Below, piece after piece: positions 54,232 to 63,492 of a stretch of DNA of 64,000 bases. The stretch lies in contig NZ_CP025804.1 of assembly GCF_003352085.1 (NCBI RefSeq), positions 3,038,001-3,102,000 of the forward strand, read 5' to 3'. The DNA is from Sulfitobacter sp. SK012. GTDB lineage: Bacteria > Pseudomonadota > Alphaproteobacteria > Rhodobacterales > Rhodobacteraceae. The notes beneath the pieces are model-generated. The model saw only the letters and a list, made by a program, of their open reading frames with translations. It was not told the origin of the DNA and searched no databases. A program made the position numbers and the translations under genes. Position 1 is the first letter of the stretch. Each line of letters opens with the position of its first letter.

Positions 54232-54795
54232 CTAGTCGTTCCGATCTGCAAACTTACGCGCATGATATTTCTGGAAACTTTCGTCTCCATCATAGCCTTT
54301 CTCCACGACCCAGTTAAGCATGTTGTAGGTTGTGTGTTGCCCGAACGCCCCTGGCATTTTCGCAACGGCAGCCTGCATCGCAGAGATATCAGGCCCAACT
54401 TCTTCGGGAAAAAACAGAACCATGGGCGTGAACAATGCGCCCCACTTCTTCACCATGTCTTTCTCGGGAAGCGTCGTGCCGTCAAAATCAGTGACCTCAA
54501 CATCGCCGAACATGTTGACCTGGACGACAAAGTAGTTATCGCCAATGAATGAAGCTATTTCGTCAATCGGGAATACTTCTTCATGCATCTTTTTGCAGTA
54601 GATGCATCCCCGCTGCTCAATCATAACAATGAGACGTTTGCCTTCTGCATTCGCCTCCTCCAGATCCTCAGCCAGATCCTTAAAGGTGTCGCGCATCCAC
54701 GGCGCTTTGTGCAGGCCATCGTCTCCGACTTCGGTAGCAAATGAATGAAGTGTCATCGCCAGGAAGACGGCAAAAGCAGTCAGTAGAGTCTTCAT
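54232..54795 (-). CDS. soxW: SoxW, periplasmic thioredoxin
   Basis: A 187-residue exported thioredoxin (signal peptide about residues 1-20) with active site RGCIYCKKM (Cys64, Cys67). Reduced by SoxV, it keeps the SoxY cysteine or other periplasmic Sox thiols reduced. It lies 16 bp after soxV and is followed by the operator region of soxX. Confidence 0.92.
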   Translation of the reverse strand: MKTLLTAFAVFLAMTLHSFATEVGDDGLHKAPWMRDTFKDLAEDLEEANAEGKRLIVMIEQRGCIYCKKMHEEVFPIDEIASFIGDNYFVVQVNMFGDVEVTDFDGTTLPEKDMVKKWGALFTPMVLFFPEEVGPDISAMQAAVAKMPGAFGQHTTYNMLNWVVEKGYDGDESFQKYHARKFADRND

Positions 54796-54811
54796 TGAGT
54801 ATCCTCAAAGG

Positions 54812-55552
54812 TTAGAGCAAAAGCCACAAGTCGGGCGCAATTCCGAGCATCCATTGCGCAATATAGTTCACCGAGTTGGTTGCAATCAAAACCCCAAACA
54901 GGACCAGCATCGCGCCCATAATCTTCTCGACCAAGCCAAGGTGGCGGCGGAAACGAACCATCCACCGCATGAAAGGACCGATGAATAGAGCCGCGAGAAT
55001 GAAAGGCGCTGTCATCCCCAAACCGTAAACGAACAATAGCCCTGCCCCTGTTGTCGCAGTTTCGGCACCTGCCGCTGTGAACAGGATCGCAGCCAGCACC
55101 GGACCAACGCACGGTGTCCAACCAAACGCAAAGGCAAGGCCGATAGCATAGGCCCCAAGAAGACTGACATTTGATGTATCGCCGGTATCTGCCCGCAATT
55201 GACGATACAGAAACCCAATCCTGATCAGCCCTAAAAAGTGCAGTCCCATCGCGATAATGATCGCGGCCGCAAGCCATCTAAGGACGTCAAAATACTCGCG
55301 CACCAACTGACCAAAGGCAGTAGCCGCGGCCCCCAATCCCATAAAGATTGTGATGACACCGGCTGCGAAAAAGCAGGCAGCAACAACGGCGCGTTTGCGT
55401 GTTTTTGGATCAATATCAGCATCAGCAGATATTTGGTTCATTCCTACGCCAGCTAGATAGCTTAAGTAAAAGGGCACGATTGGCAGAATGCAGGGCGACA
55501 GAAACGACAACAGACCTGCAAAAGCAGCGCCTAAATAGGAAATCTCCATCAT
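54812..55552 (-). CDS. soxV: SoxV, CcdA-family thiol transporter
   Basis: A 246-residue membrane protein with six helices and the two family cysteines (FLSPCILPIVPFYLSY and FGWTPCVGPVLAAI). It transfers electrons from cytoplasmic thioredoxin to SoxW. ATG 55,552 is preferred over an in-frame GTG at 55,561, because AAGGAC lies 12 bases upstream of it. It is divergent from soxS, with a presumed SoxR operator in the 70-bp gap. Confidence 0.92.
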   Translation of the reverse strand: MMEISYLGAAFAGLLSFLSPCILPIVPFYLSYLAGVGMNQISADADIDPKTRKRAVVAACFFAAGVITIFMGLGAAATAFGQLVREYFDVLRWLAAAIIIAMGLHFLGLIRIGFLYRQLRADTGDTSNVSLLGAYAIGLAFAFGWTPCVGPVLAAILFTAAGAETATTGAGLLFVYGLGMTAPFILAALFIGPFMRWMVRFRRHLGLVEKIMGAMLVLFGVLIATNSVNYIAQWMLGIAPDLWLLL

Positions 55553-55578
55553 AACTGCCACTTGTCCTTGTACAACTT

Positions 55579-55602
55579 ACATATTCACATTACGTTGTAT
55601 GT
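55579..55602. promoter_or_regulatory. possible SoxR operator in the soxV-soxS intergenic region
   Basis: An imperfect palindrome with outer arms ACATA (55,579) and TATGT (ending 55,602) and a central ATTCACAT. It lacks the full ATTC-N8-GAAT core but occupies the divergent soxV-soxS promoter region, where SoxR binds in other species. Confidence 0.35.
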
Positions 55603-55622
55603 TAGGCAAAGGTCAATTTAGT

Positions 55623-55994
55623 ATGTTAATCCGCCCTCTAGTCATCAGCCTCTTTTTGAGCTTATCCTCAACGGTCACAGCCACGGCTGATGCCATCTTG
55701 ATTATGGTTGAGGAACATGGCTGCATCTGGTGCGAACGGTGGAACGACGAAATTTCACATATCTACCCGAAGACCGACGAAGGCAAAGCCGCGCCTCTTC
55801 AGCGAATAGATATTCACGCCAAACGACCCGAAGGCATTACCTTTGCCCGCCGGCTCAGTTTTACGCCAACATTCGTTCTGGTGGTTGACGAAACAGAGGT
55901 GTCTCGTATCGAAGGGTATCCCGGGGAAGATTTCTTTTGGGGATTGCTTGAGAAAATGCTTATCAGAGCCAAGATTGATATAACGGGAAGCTAA
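55623..55994 (+). CDS. soxS: SoxS, periplasmic thioredoxin-like protein
   Basis: A 123-residue exported protein started at ATG 55,623 (AAAGG upstream; an earlier ATG at 55,599 overlaps the operator region). It has a signal peptide and active site HGCIWCERW (Cys34, Cys37), followed by FTPTFVLV with the cis-proline. In Paracoccus SoxS keeps SoxYZ active by reducing its disulfide. soxR follows after 4 bp. Confidence 0.88.
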   Translation: MLIRPLVISLFLSLSSTVTATADAILIMVEEHGCIWCERWNDEISHIYPKTDEGKAAPLQRIDIHAKRPEGITFARRLSFTPTFVLVVDETEVSRIEGYPGEDFFWGLLEKMLIRAKIDITGS

Positions 55995-55998
55995 GTAT

Positions 55999-56391
55999 AT
56001 GAACCCTCATAACACGGCTATAGTTGCCAATGCTCTTCCAAACACTGAGGAAAAAATGGGCTTACCAATTTTTGACGTTAACATGTGCGCAGAAGATATG
56101 GACAAAATGGCAGCCAATGCCTTGCAGGCGTCCAACTTCTTAAAAGCAATCAGCCATGAAGGGCGTTTGATGATCCTGTGTCACCTTGCTTCGGGTGAAA
56201 AATCTGTAACGGAACTTGAAGAGTTATTGTCCGCACGACAGGCGTCTGTATCACAACAGCTTTCGCGTCTGCGCCTGGAAGGTCTTGTCACGCCGCGGCG
56301 TGATGGAAAAACCATTTATTATAGTTTGAAAGATGACCGTCCTAAACAAATTATGGAGGTCGTGTACGATCTGTTCTGTCGCGAAAAGTGA
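55999..56391 (+). CDS. soxR: SoxR, ArsR-family redox regulator of sox genes
   Basis: A 130-residue winged-helix protein: FLKAISHEGRLMILCHLASGEKSV, the recognition helix region ARQASVSQQLSRLRLEGLV and the wing RRDGKTIYYSL. Cys61 (ILCHL) and Cys127 (DLFCREK) match the pair that forms a polysulfide bridge in BigR/SqrR/YgaV-type sensors. A third Cys30 is present. Expected to repress sox promoters until sulfane sulfur modifies it. It is cotranscribed with soxS and probably with soxT. Confidence 0.92.
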   Translation: MNPHNTAIVANALPNTEEKMGLPIFDVNMCAEDMDKMAANALQASNFLKAISHEGRLMILCHLASGEKSVTELEELLSARQASVSQQLSRLRLEGLVTPRRDGKTIYYSLKDDRPKQIMEVVYDLFCREK

Positions 56392-56436
56392 TTGGGACGC
56401 TGCAATCAATTGCGCACCGTATGAAAGACCGATCTC

Positions 56437-57492
56437 ATGCTTGATTTTGTTTCAGAGCCAGTTGCAGTAGCGCTTTTCGGGTTGTTTGGAGGTATACTGT
56501 TAGGGCTCGCTGCGCGCCTCGGCAGATTTTGTACACTTGGGGCAATAGAAGACCTCTACTATGGTGAAAATCCCTTGCGATTGCGCATGTGGGGGATTGC
56601 CATTGGCGTATCAGTCATCGGTACTTTTGCGCTCTCTTCTTTTGGTTTCCTTGACCTACAGCAAACCCTTTATCTGTCACGAAGCTGGAACCCATTTGAG
56701 AGCATTATAGGGGGCTTGGTTTTTGGCTACGGCATGGCACTTGCTGGCAACTGTGGCTATGGCGCTCTGGCCCGAGCGGGTGGCGGAGATTTACGCTCGC
56801 TCCTCATCGTTTTGATTATGGGAATATCTGCCTACATGACATTGGGCGGGCCTTTGTCAGGACTGCGGGTATGGATTTTTGGGGGCTCCCAGGAGGCCAC
56901 CAATACACCGACGTTTGCACATACACTGGCCCAGGCGAGTGGAGCCTCTATCGAAACGACTGGGATAGTGCTTGGATGTGTCATTCTGATCGCAACCTTA
57001 CTCAGCCGCCGTCTTCGTAATTCCGTGAGCCATATCTTTTGGGGTGCTGTAGCCGGCCTTGCAATAGTGACAGGTTGGGCCGGCACACAGTGGGTAGCGA
57101 GCAACGGTTTTGACGCGACCTCAGTCGTCAGCCATACGTTCTCTGCACCGATTGGCGAAACAATTCTATATGCAATGACCTCTTCAGGAAATTCCATCAG
57201 TTTTGGAACAGGCTCAGTCAGTGGCGTTCTTTTGGGTGCATTCATTGGAAGCCTGATCAAAGGTCACTTTCGCTGGGAATCCTGTGATGATCCTCGAGAG
57301 TTACGCCGCCAGATTCTTGGTGCTGTACTTATGGGCATAGGTGCGGTCGTGGCCGTTGGATGTAGCATCGGTCAAGGGCTATCGGCGTTTTCAGTGTTGT
57401 CATTTAGCGCCCCGATAACCTTGCTTAGCATCATGGGCGGTGCTGCTATTGGGCTAAGACAACTAATTCTTGGCTTCGCGCCATCTGTCTAG
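56437..57492 (+). CDS. soxT: SoxT, YeeE/YedE-family sulfur compound transporter (intact copy)
   Basis: A 351-residue polytopic membrane protein of the YeeE/YedE (DUF395) family with the two half-repeats: GILLGLAARLGRFCTLGAIED and GLVFGYGMALAGNCGYGALARAGGG in the first, and FGTGSVSGVLLGAFIGS and MGIGAVVAVGCSIGQGLSAFSV in the second. The conserved cysteines (GNCGYG, VGCSIG) line the thiosulfate path in YeeE. It follows soxR by 45 bp. A second soxT in the window is split by an IS, so this copy is probably the only working one here. Confidence 0.9.
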   Translation: MLDFVSEPVAVALFGLFGGILLGLAARLGRFCTLGAIEDLYYGENPLRLRMWGIAIGVSVIGTFALSSFGFLDLQQTLYLSRSWNPFESIIGGLVFGYGMALAGNCGYGALARAGGGDLRSLLIVLIMGISAYMTLGGPLSGLRVWIFGGSQEATNTPTFAHTLAQASGASIETTGIVLGCVILIATLLSRRLRNSVSHIFWGAVAGLAIVTGWAGTQWVASNGFDATSVVSHTFSAPIGETILYAMTSSGNSISFGTGSVSGVLLGAFIGSLIKGHFRWESCDDPRELRRQILGAVLMGIGAVVAVGCSIGQGLSAFSVLSFSAPITLLSIMGGAAIGLRQLILGFAPSV

Positions 57493-57648
57493 CAATTGTA
57501 TTTTTAAGTGTGAAGATAGGCTCATTTATTCCCAATCCGACTTACTAACATGCCACTATCCGAACTCTTGGCTACTTGACACATTAAGACAATTTATGGG
57601 GGAAATGCGCCGTCTAGCGTTTTTGCTGCGTAACTTGACTTTGCTCTG

Positions 57649-57960
57649 CTAGCTCAGCTTCAACCAGTTTTGGGCTTCGTTTTCACTGTCAAAACTGAAA
57701 TACCGCATCTCAGACTTTGTGAACAATGACGCCAACCATGCCCCAAATTCTTCCGACTTCGTATTGCCCACTACTGCGATGGCCCCAATTTTACCAATGT
57801 GTTCGATGCCAAATTTCAGTTCCTCCCACAATGCCCCGATTTCCAAACCGTGGAAATCTTCTAGGCGAACCAACAGCTTCAGAGGGTGCTTTGCCAACAC
57901 CATCGCGTTCTCGATCTCAGGTAGCGCCCTATCAAAGTCAGCGCGGACAAGCGTTCCTGA
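57649..57960 (-). pseudogene. SpoIIAA-like protein, C-terminal part, interrupted by IS256
   Basis: The minus-strand frame encodes LVRADFDRALPEIENAMVLA, KLLVRLEDFHGLEIGALWEE and ends SENEAQNWLKLS, a SpoIIAA-like single domain. Joining it across the IS (removing one target duplicate) to 59,348-59,407 gives an intact 120-residue protein beginning MIEIEHSKSGACITLRASGT. It is a homologue of each half of the tandem protein at 12,921-13,658. Confidence 0.85.
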
Positions 57961-59347
57961 GAGCTATGACTGAATCTGGTGTTTGGGGGATTTGAAGGTT
58001 GGCGGCGTATCTGGTTGATTTGTTGTTGCGAGACAGCAGCCCAACCGAAGGAGATACACCACCATGGAAACGACTAACATTGTTGATTTTTCGCGTCGAG
58101 ACGGGATCACGGACGCGCTGACGGATTTATTGAGAACAGGAGCGCAGCAATTGATCGCAACAGCCGTTGAAGCTGAGCTTGAAAGCTATCTGTCTCAGTT
58201 TACCACCGCGCGCACTGAGGCCGGTCATGCGACTGTTGTGCGCAATGGGCATCATCCCGAGCGCCCGTTCCAAACGGGCATCGGCCCCGTGAACGTGCGC
58301 ATTCCCAAGGTTCGCTCAAAAAACGGCCAGCCCGTGACATTCCATTCGGCCCTGGTGCCACCGTACGTGCGCAGAACCAAAACGTTGGAAGCGGCCTTGC
58401 CATGGCTGTATCTGAAGGGCATCTCCAGCGGTGAAATGGGCTCGGCTCTCAAGGTTCTTCTGGGCCCTGATGCGGCGGGATTGTCGGCAAATACGGTCTC
58501 ACGGCTCAAGCGCGATTGGGCCAACGAATACGGCGAGTGGAGAAAGGCAGCGTTGGACGATGAGCCCTTGGTCTACATCTGGGCTGACGGTGTCCACAGC
58601 GGCCTTCGGGGCGAGGATGACAAGCTCTGCGCCCTTGTGATTGTGGGGGTAACAGCCCGTGGCAAGAAGCGGTTCTTGGCTATTGAGGACGGGGTGCGCG
58701 AGTCCACGCAGAGCTGGCGCGAGGCTCTCCTCAGCCTCAAAAGCCGGGGAATGAACGCCCCGAAACTTGCTATTGGAGATGGTGCCATGGGGTTCTGGGC
58801 CGCCATAGATGAAGTCTATCCTGAGACCCGTCATCAACGCTGTTGGCAACACAAAACTATGAATGTGCTCAACTGTTTGCCCAAGCTGTCTCAGCCAAAG
58901 GCCAAAGCTGCGATCCACAACATCTGGCAGGCTGAGACCAAAGATGATGCGGGCAAGGCCTTAGATTTGTTCATCAAAACCTACGAACCCAAATACCCCA
59001 AGGCGACGCTGTGCCTGCAAAAGGACCGCGAGGAACTCATGGCATTCTTCGACTTTCCAGCACAACACTGGCAAAGCATCCGCACCAGTAATCCAATTGA
59101 ATCCGCCTTTGCCACGATCCGTCATCGCACCAAACGATCAAAGGGCTGCCTCTCACGCGCCGGCATGCTGCACATGATGTTCAAGCTGGGGCAATGCGCC
59201 GAGCAAAACTGGAGGAAACTACGCGGCTTTGACTACCTCGCCAAAGTCATCACCGGCGTCGCATTCAAAGACGGAATTGAAGCCACTGAAAACAGCCAGA
59301 TCGCCGCATGACCAGAAACCCTTAAACACCAGATTTGACAATAACTC
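57961..59347 (+). mobile_element. IS256-family insertion sequence, copy 2 (1,387 bp)
   Basis: Same element as copies 1 and 3, here in plus orientation, flanked by the 9-bp target duplicate CGTTCCTGA (57,952-57,960 and 59,348-59,356). It interrupts the SpoIIAA-like gene. Confidence 0.95.
58064..59311 (+). CDS. IS256-family transposase, copy 2
   Basis: 415 residues, identical to the other copies except for Ala in LSRAGML where copies 1 and 3 have Asp. All catalytic segments (ADGVHSG, GDGAMGFW, SNPIESAFA) are intact. Confidence 0.95.
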   Translation: METTNIVDFSRRDGITDALTDLLRTGAQQLIATAVEAELESYLSQFTTARTEAGHATVVRNGHHPERPFQTGIGPVNVRIPKVRSKNGQPVTFHSALVPPYVRRTKTLEAALPWLYLKGISSGEMGSALKVLLGPDAAGLSANTVSRLKRDWANEYGEWRKAALDDEPLVYIWADGVHSGLRGEDDKLCALVIVGVTARGKKRFLAIEDGVRESTQSWREALLSLKSRGMNAPKLAIGDGAMGFWAAIDEVYPETRHQRCWQHKTMNVLNCLPKLSQPKAKAAIHNIWQAETKDDAGKALDLFIKTYEPKYPKATLCLQKDREELMAFFDFPAQHWQSIRTSNPIESAFATIRHRTKRSKGCLSRAGMLHMMFKLGQCAEQNWRKLRGFDYLAKVITGVAFKDGIEATENSQIAA

Positions 59348-59407
59348 CGTTCCTGAGGCGCGCAGCGTGATACATGCTCCACTTTTGCTGTGTTCAATCT
59401 CTATCAT
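59348..59407 (-). pseudogene. SpoIIAA-like protein, N-terminal part
   Basis: Start ATG 59,407 and 20 codons (MIEIEHSKSGACITLRASGT) of the gene split by IS256 copy 2. Beyond this point the frame runs into the element. Confidence 0.8.
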
Positions 59408-59619
59408 CTAGTTACCTCATCTTACTCCAGATCAATTGCAGAATGCATCATTGGGCATTCAACCGTTAAGCCTTTTTTCTCCAACTCATTTTTCAGGTGC
59501 TGTCAGACGAATGCGAACCAGTCTCTGCAAGGACAATGAAGCTGCCCTTTTCCGCCTAGGTCAAGATCTGTTGAAGTTGGCGCACAACCGAAATTGCGCT
59601 TGAGCCAACCGCTGCCAAA
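59408..59619. other. short gene-free segment with a 32-bp repeat
   Basis: Contains 59,544-59,575, identical to 18,465-18,496, and otherwise nothing recognised. Confidence 0.5.
59544..59575 (+). repeat. 32-bp direct repeat, copy 2
   Basis: Identical to 18,465-18,496. It lies about 45 bp upstream of the decayed RTX-like fragment. Confidence 0.6.
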
Positions 59620-59803
59620 ATGAATAGCACACCGCTGGCGTTGGACGGGTTGGGTCAGCTATCTGGCAAGGATGCGTTCGATGCCGCCTACATGTGGGAA
59701 ACCGGCACAGGCGACACGATGATTGGTGACGGCAACGGTAACACCATTCGCCTTGAAAACATCGACATGAGTGATCATCACAGCCGATGACTTCATCTTC
59801 TAA
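59581..59803 (+). pseudogene. C-terminal fragment of an RTX-type calcium-binding protein
   Basis: An open frame reads GDTMIGDGNGNTIRLENIDMSD, typical of the end of RTX/calcium-binding proteins. A one-base shift at about 59,774 then changes the frame. The other frame continues ITADDFIF and stops at 59,803, the usual C terminus. The upstream repeats are missing. Confidence 0.6.
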
Positions 59804-59836
59804 AAGCTAAAAAGCCATTTAGCTAAAAAGCGAAAG

Positions 59837-59868
59837 AAGCCCCTACCCTAGTTGGTTGGGGCTTTTTC
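59837..59868 (+). terminator. rho-independent terminator
   Basis: Stem AAGCCCC (59,837-59,843) with GGGGCTT (59,858-59,864), 14-base loop and a T-run. It follows the RTX-like fragment on the plus strand and may be the original terminator of that gene. Confidence 0.85.
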
Positions 59869-59896
59869 TATGCTGAAATGCTGAATGCTCCGGCGA

Positions 59897-60256
59897 TCAG
59901 TCTAAATACGGATATGCTGCTTCGTAGCAATCTAGTAAAGCCTTGTCCCAGAATTTAGATTTCTGCTCTACTCTGGCCCCGTAGTCATCAACTAGAGGTA
60001 GCTCATAGGCGTTTACAATCATCTGCATAAATAAATTCCTCTCGAACGTATACTCACCCATCTTGGAGAAGTCTAATTCCGGAGCACGAGTTGTCATCGG
60101 GAAGCCTTGATAATGATCATCAATGACACCACGGGATATATTGGCATGAGCCTCACACATCACCTTGATACCTTCGAGCATCCTTTCGTTACGAGTCTCT
60201 GCTGACACGCTACCTGCCCCGATGATCAGTGCTGCGACTAATGCTGTGATTTTCAT
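59897..60256 (-). CDS. small exported protein, unrecognised
   Basis: A 119-residue protein started at ATG 60,256, which has AAGGAAACG upstream and begins a signal peptide (MKITALVAALIIGAGSVSA). The mature part is soluble with two cysteines, one in KVMCEAHANISRG and one in LLDCYEAAYPYLD, that could form a disulfide. I do not recognise the family. It is the nearest intact gene to the integrase and could be part of the island's mobile backbone or cargo. Confidence 0.6.
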   Translation of the reverse strand: MKITALVAALIIGAGSVSAETRNERMLEGIKVMCEAHANISRGVIDDHYQGFPMTTRAPELDFSKMGEYTFERNLFMQMIVNAYELPLVDDYGARVEQKSKFWDKALLDCYEAAYPYLD

Positions 60257-60439
60257 ATCGTTTCCTTGATTCCAAAAGTGGACATACCGTTGAGTTGTAA
60301 GTTGTTTCATCCCTAATCTGAGCGCGCTCTGCAAAAATTCGACATATTTTTATTTCTAAGTTAACGATGTTTTGTGACTTCTGACGTGTGCTTCACGAGA
60401 CAGATAGAGTGGCTCTTTCTGCTCTTCCATTGTCGCGCC

Positions 60440-61808
60440 TCATCTCAGCCGGTATTCCGATAACTTCTCAATCGCGTCCGCTTTCGTCTTGATTGTCACA
60501 TCCCCATAATGGTCTGCGGCGGTTCTGCCTACATGGCCTTGGATTGCATCCGCAACGCGGTCAGAGATTCCCAGCTCCCGGCACGACGTCTTGAAACGAT
60601 GTCGCCATGCGTGGTTTGGTTGTAACCCCTCGGGTCGCAGACCGCTCACACGTAGCCAGTCGGACAGTTTATTCGAAACGATAACGGCAGCGCTTCTGAA
60701 CTTTTCCTGCTCCGTCGCGTTGTGAAAGAGCGGGCCAGGTTGCGCTGATGCAACAAATTCTCCAAAGCCCTCTTCAACGATTTGACGATGTAGTGGCACA
60801 TCGCGATAGCCACCTGACTTCACGGTCCCCGCATCAGGCGTGATCCGAAACATCCAGAGGCCCCCAACTTGCGTCACGTCCTCTTTGCGCAGTTGGATAA
60901 TCTCGGACACTCGTGCGCCGGTAAATGCACAAATGATCGGCACCCACCGCTTTACGTTCACCATCTTCTCGGATTCGCGCACCCGCCCCTGCTCATCGGG
61001 CGTTGCTTCATATGAACGCGATGCTTGCAGAACCGTTTCGGCCTCCGCAGCGGTGTATCCCCTTTCGCGGCCATAGACCTTGCGCGGTTTGGGCTGCCTT
61101 ACAGTTGCCGCAATATTTTCGGTCAGCCTGTCATTCTCAACAGCCCAAGCAAAAACCGATTTCATCGCAGACAGGTAAATGTCGTTGACCGTCTTAGCCG
61201 TGAGTGTTTGCATCAACATGTCTCGCCAGGAAAGAAGATCTTTCTTTGTCACTCGGGCTGCATCGTTTTGTTTCAGAAATTTGCGCAGACTGTCGATGAC
61301 CGGACGTTGCCTTTGCCCTTTGTCACGCATGAAACCTGCCTGCATGCGGCTCTTCAGGTAGTCATCCCAAAGGTCGGTAAGGCTCACTGGCAAAGTCAGC
61401 TCGACCTGTAGCTCAGCATCCTTAAGAATCTGCGCCTTGATCACCCCCGTATAGTCACCTTCGTCACGCTCCACGACACGCTCAAGCGCCTCATACTCAG
61501 CTAGGCACATCGCGCGGGCGATCACCCGCCATTCGTCACTACCTTGTAGTGCATCTAGGTTCCCAACGGCACGGAAACGCTCAATTTCATTGCCGATCAG
61601 ATCTTGCAGTTCTCCGTTACTGGCACGCCCTGCAATCGCTTCGCGCAAGCGCTTCACAAGCATGTCGTCTATACTCACCTGCGCGTAACGTGGATCGTTT
61701 CGAAGTTCTTCGTCAAACGCTAGGCGCTGCTGATAATGACGAAGGGCCAATTGATCCGGTGCAAGAGAGTATCGCGCCGTTTCGGTCTGCGCTCTCCCCT
61801 GCCCTGAT
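60440..61808 (-). pseudogene. tyrosine integrase, C-terminal part, interrupted by IS256
   Basis: Contains the core-binding domain and catalytic domain of a tyrosine recombinase: FTGARVSEIIQLRKED (first Arg), HAWRHRFKTSCRELGI (His-x-x-Arg) and IQGHVGRTAADHYGDV (His and the nucleophile Tyr). The reading frame is joined perfectly to 63,196-63,401 once the IS and one target duplicate are removed, giving a 521-residue integrase. It lies at the 3' end of tRNA-Leu, as expected for the island's own integrase. Confidence 0.92.
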
Positions 61809-63195
61809 GAGTTATTGTCAAATCTGGTGTTTAAGGGTTTCTGGTCATGCGGCGATCTGGCTGTTTTCAGTGGCTTCAATTCCGTCTTTGAATGCGACGC
61901 CGGTGATGACTTTGGCGAGGTAGTCAAAGCCGCGTAGTTTCCTCCAGTTTTGCTCGGCGCATTGCCCCAGCTTGAACATCATGTGCAGCATGCCGTCGCG
62001 TGAGAGGCAGCCCTTTGATCGTTTGGTGCGATGACGGATCGTGGCAAAGGCGGATTCAATTGGATTACTGGTGCGGATGCTTTGCCAGTGTTGTGCTGGA
62101 AAGTCGAAGAATGCCATGAGTTCCTCGCGGTCCTTTTGCAGGCACAGCGTCGCCTTGGGGTATTTGGGTTCGTAGGTTTTGATGAACAAATCTAAGGCCT
62201 TGCCCGCATCATCTTTGGTCTCAGCCTGCCGGATGTTGTGGATCGCAGCTTTGGCCTTTGGCTGAGACAGCTTGGGCAAACAGTTGAGCACATTCATAGT
62301 TTTGTGTTGCCAACAGCGTTGATGACGGGTCTCAGGATAGACTTCATCTATGGCGGCCCAGAACCCCATGGCACCATCTCCAATAGCAAGTTTCGGGGCG
62401 TTCATTCCCCGGCTTTTGAGGCTGAGGAGAGCCTCGCGCCAGCTCTGCGTGGACTCGCGCACCCCGTCCTCAATAGCCAAGAACCGCTTCTTGCCACGGG
62501 CTGTTACCCCCACAATCACAAGGGCGCAGAGCTTGTCATCCTCGCCCCGAAGGCCGCTGTGGACACCGTCAGCCCAGATGTAGACCAAGGGCTCATCGTC
62601 CAACGCTGCCTTTCTCCACTCGCCGTATTCGTTGGCCCAATCGCGCTTGAGCCGTGAGACCGTATTTGCCGACAATCCCGCCGCATCAGGGCCCAGAAGA
62701 ACCTTGAGAGCCGAGCCCATTTCACCGCTGGAGATGCCCTTCAGATACAGCCATGGCAAGGCCGCTTCCAACGTTTTGGTTCTGCGCACGTACGGTGGCA
62801 CCAGGGCCGAATGGAATGTCACGGGCTGGCCGTTTTTTGAGCGAACCTTGGGAATGCGCACGTTCACGGGGCCGATGCCCGTTTGGAACGGGCGCTCGGG
62901 ATGATGCCCATTGCGCACAACAGTCGCATGACCGGCCTCAGTGCGCGCGGTGGTAAACTGAGACAGATAGCTTTCAAGCTCAGCTTCAACGGCTGTTGCG
63001 ATCAATTGCTGCGCTCCTGTTCTCAATAAATCCGTCAGCGCGTCCGTGATCCCGTCTCGACGCGAAAAATCAACAATGTTAGTCGTTTCCATGGTGGTGT
63101 ATCTCCTTCGGTTGGGCTGCTGTCTCGCAACAACAAATCAACCAGATACGCCGCCAACCTTCAAATCCCCCAAACACCAGATTCAGTCATAGCTC
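61809..63195 (-). mobile_element. IS256-family insertion sequence, copy 3 (1,387 bp)
   Basis: Same element as copies 1 and 2, flanked by the 9-bp target duplicate TGCCCTGAT (61,800-61,808 and 63,196-63,204). It splits the integrase. Confidence 0.95.
61845..63092 (-). CDS. IS256-family transposase, copy 3
   Basis: 415 residues, identical to copy 1 except Arg in HNIRQAE in place of Trp. Catalytic motifs intact. Confidence 0.95.
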   Translation of the reverse strand: METTNIVDFSRRDGITDALTDLLRTGAQQLIATAVEAELESYLSQFTTARTEAGHATVVRNGHHPERPFQTGIGPVNVRIPKVRSKNGQPVTFHSALVPPYVRRTKTLEAALPWLYLKGISSGEMGSALKVLLGPDAAGLSANTVSRLKRDWANEYGEWRKAALDDEPLVYIWADGVHSGLRGEDDKLCALVIVGVTARGKKRFLAIEDGVRESTQSWREALLSLKSRGMNAPKLAIGDGAMGFWAAIDEVYPETRHQRCWQHKTMNVLNCLPKLSQPKAKAAIHNIRQAETKDDAGKALDLFIKTYEPKYPKATLCLQKDREELMAFFDFPAQHWQSIRTSNPIESAFATIRHRTKRSKGCLSRDGMLHMMFKLGQCAEQNWRKLRGFDYLAKVITGVAFKDGIEATENSQIAA

Positions 63196-63401
63196 TGCCC
63201 TGATTTACGCTCGGCCAAAGCAATTATGTGCTGAAGCTGTGTCACCGAACCCGGCAAAAGCTTTATCGCCTGGCGGTAATCTGCGCCCAATGGGGTCCGC
63301 AGTTCCGTTTTACCTATAATTTTTCGCAGTCCTTTTGGGACAACTAGTCGCGCATGATACCGGCCTGACCGATTTACTAGGTGCCTGACTTTTCCGACCA
63401 T
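63196..63401 (-). pseudogene. tyrosine integrase, N-terminal part
   Basis: From ATG 63,401 the frame reads MVGKVRHLVNRSGRYHARLV and KGLRKIIGKTELRTPLG, the N-terminal domain (DUF6538-like) of phage/island integrases, and runs into the IS at 63,195. The start is 92 bp from the tRNA-Leu 3' end. Confidence 0.88.
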
Positions 63402-63492
63402 TTTCCAAACTCGATTGTAACCAAGGTTGTAACCGTTGAACGGACTTTGAGCCCTGTTAGCAAGGGGCTTGTTTGTTTTCAAAGGGATAGAG

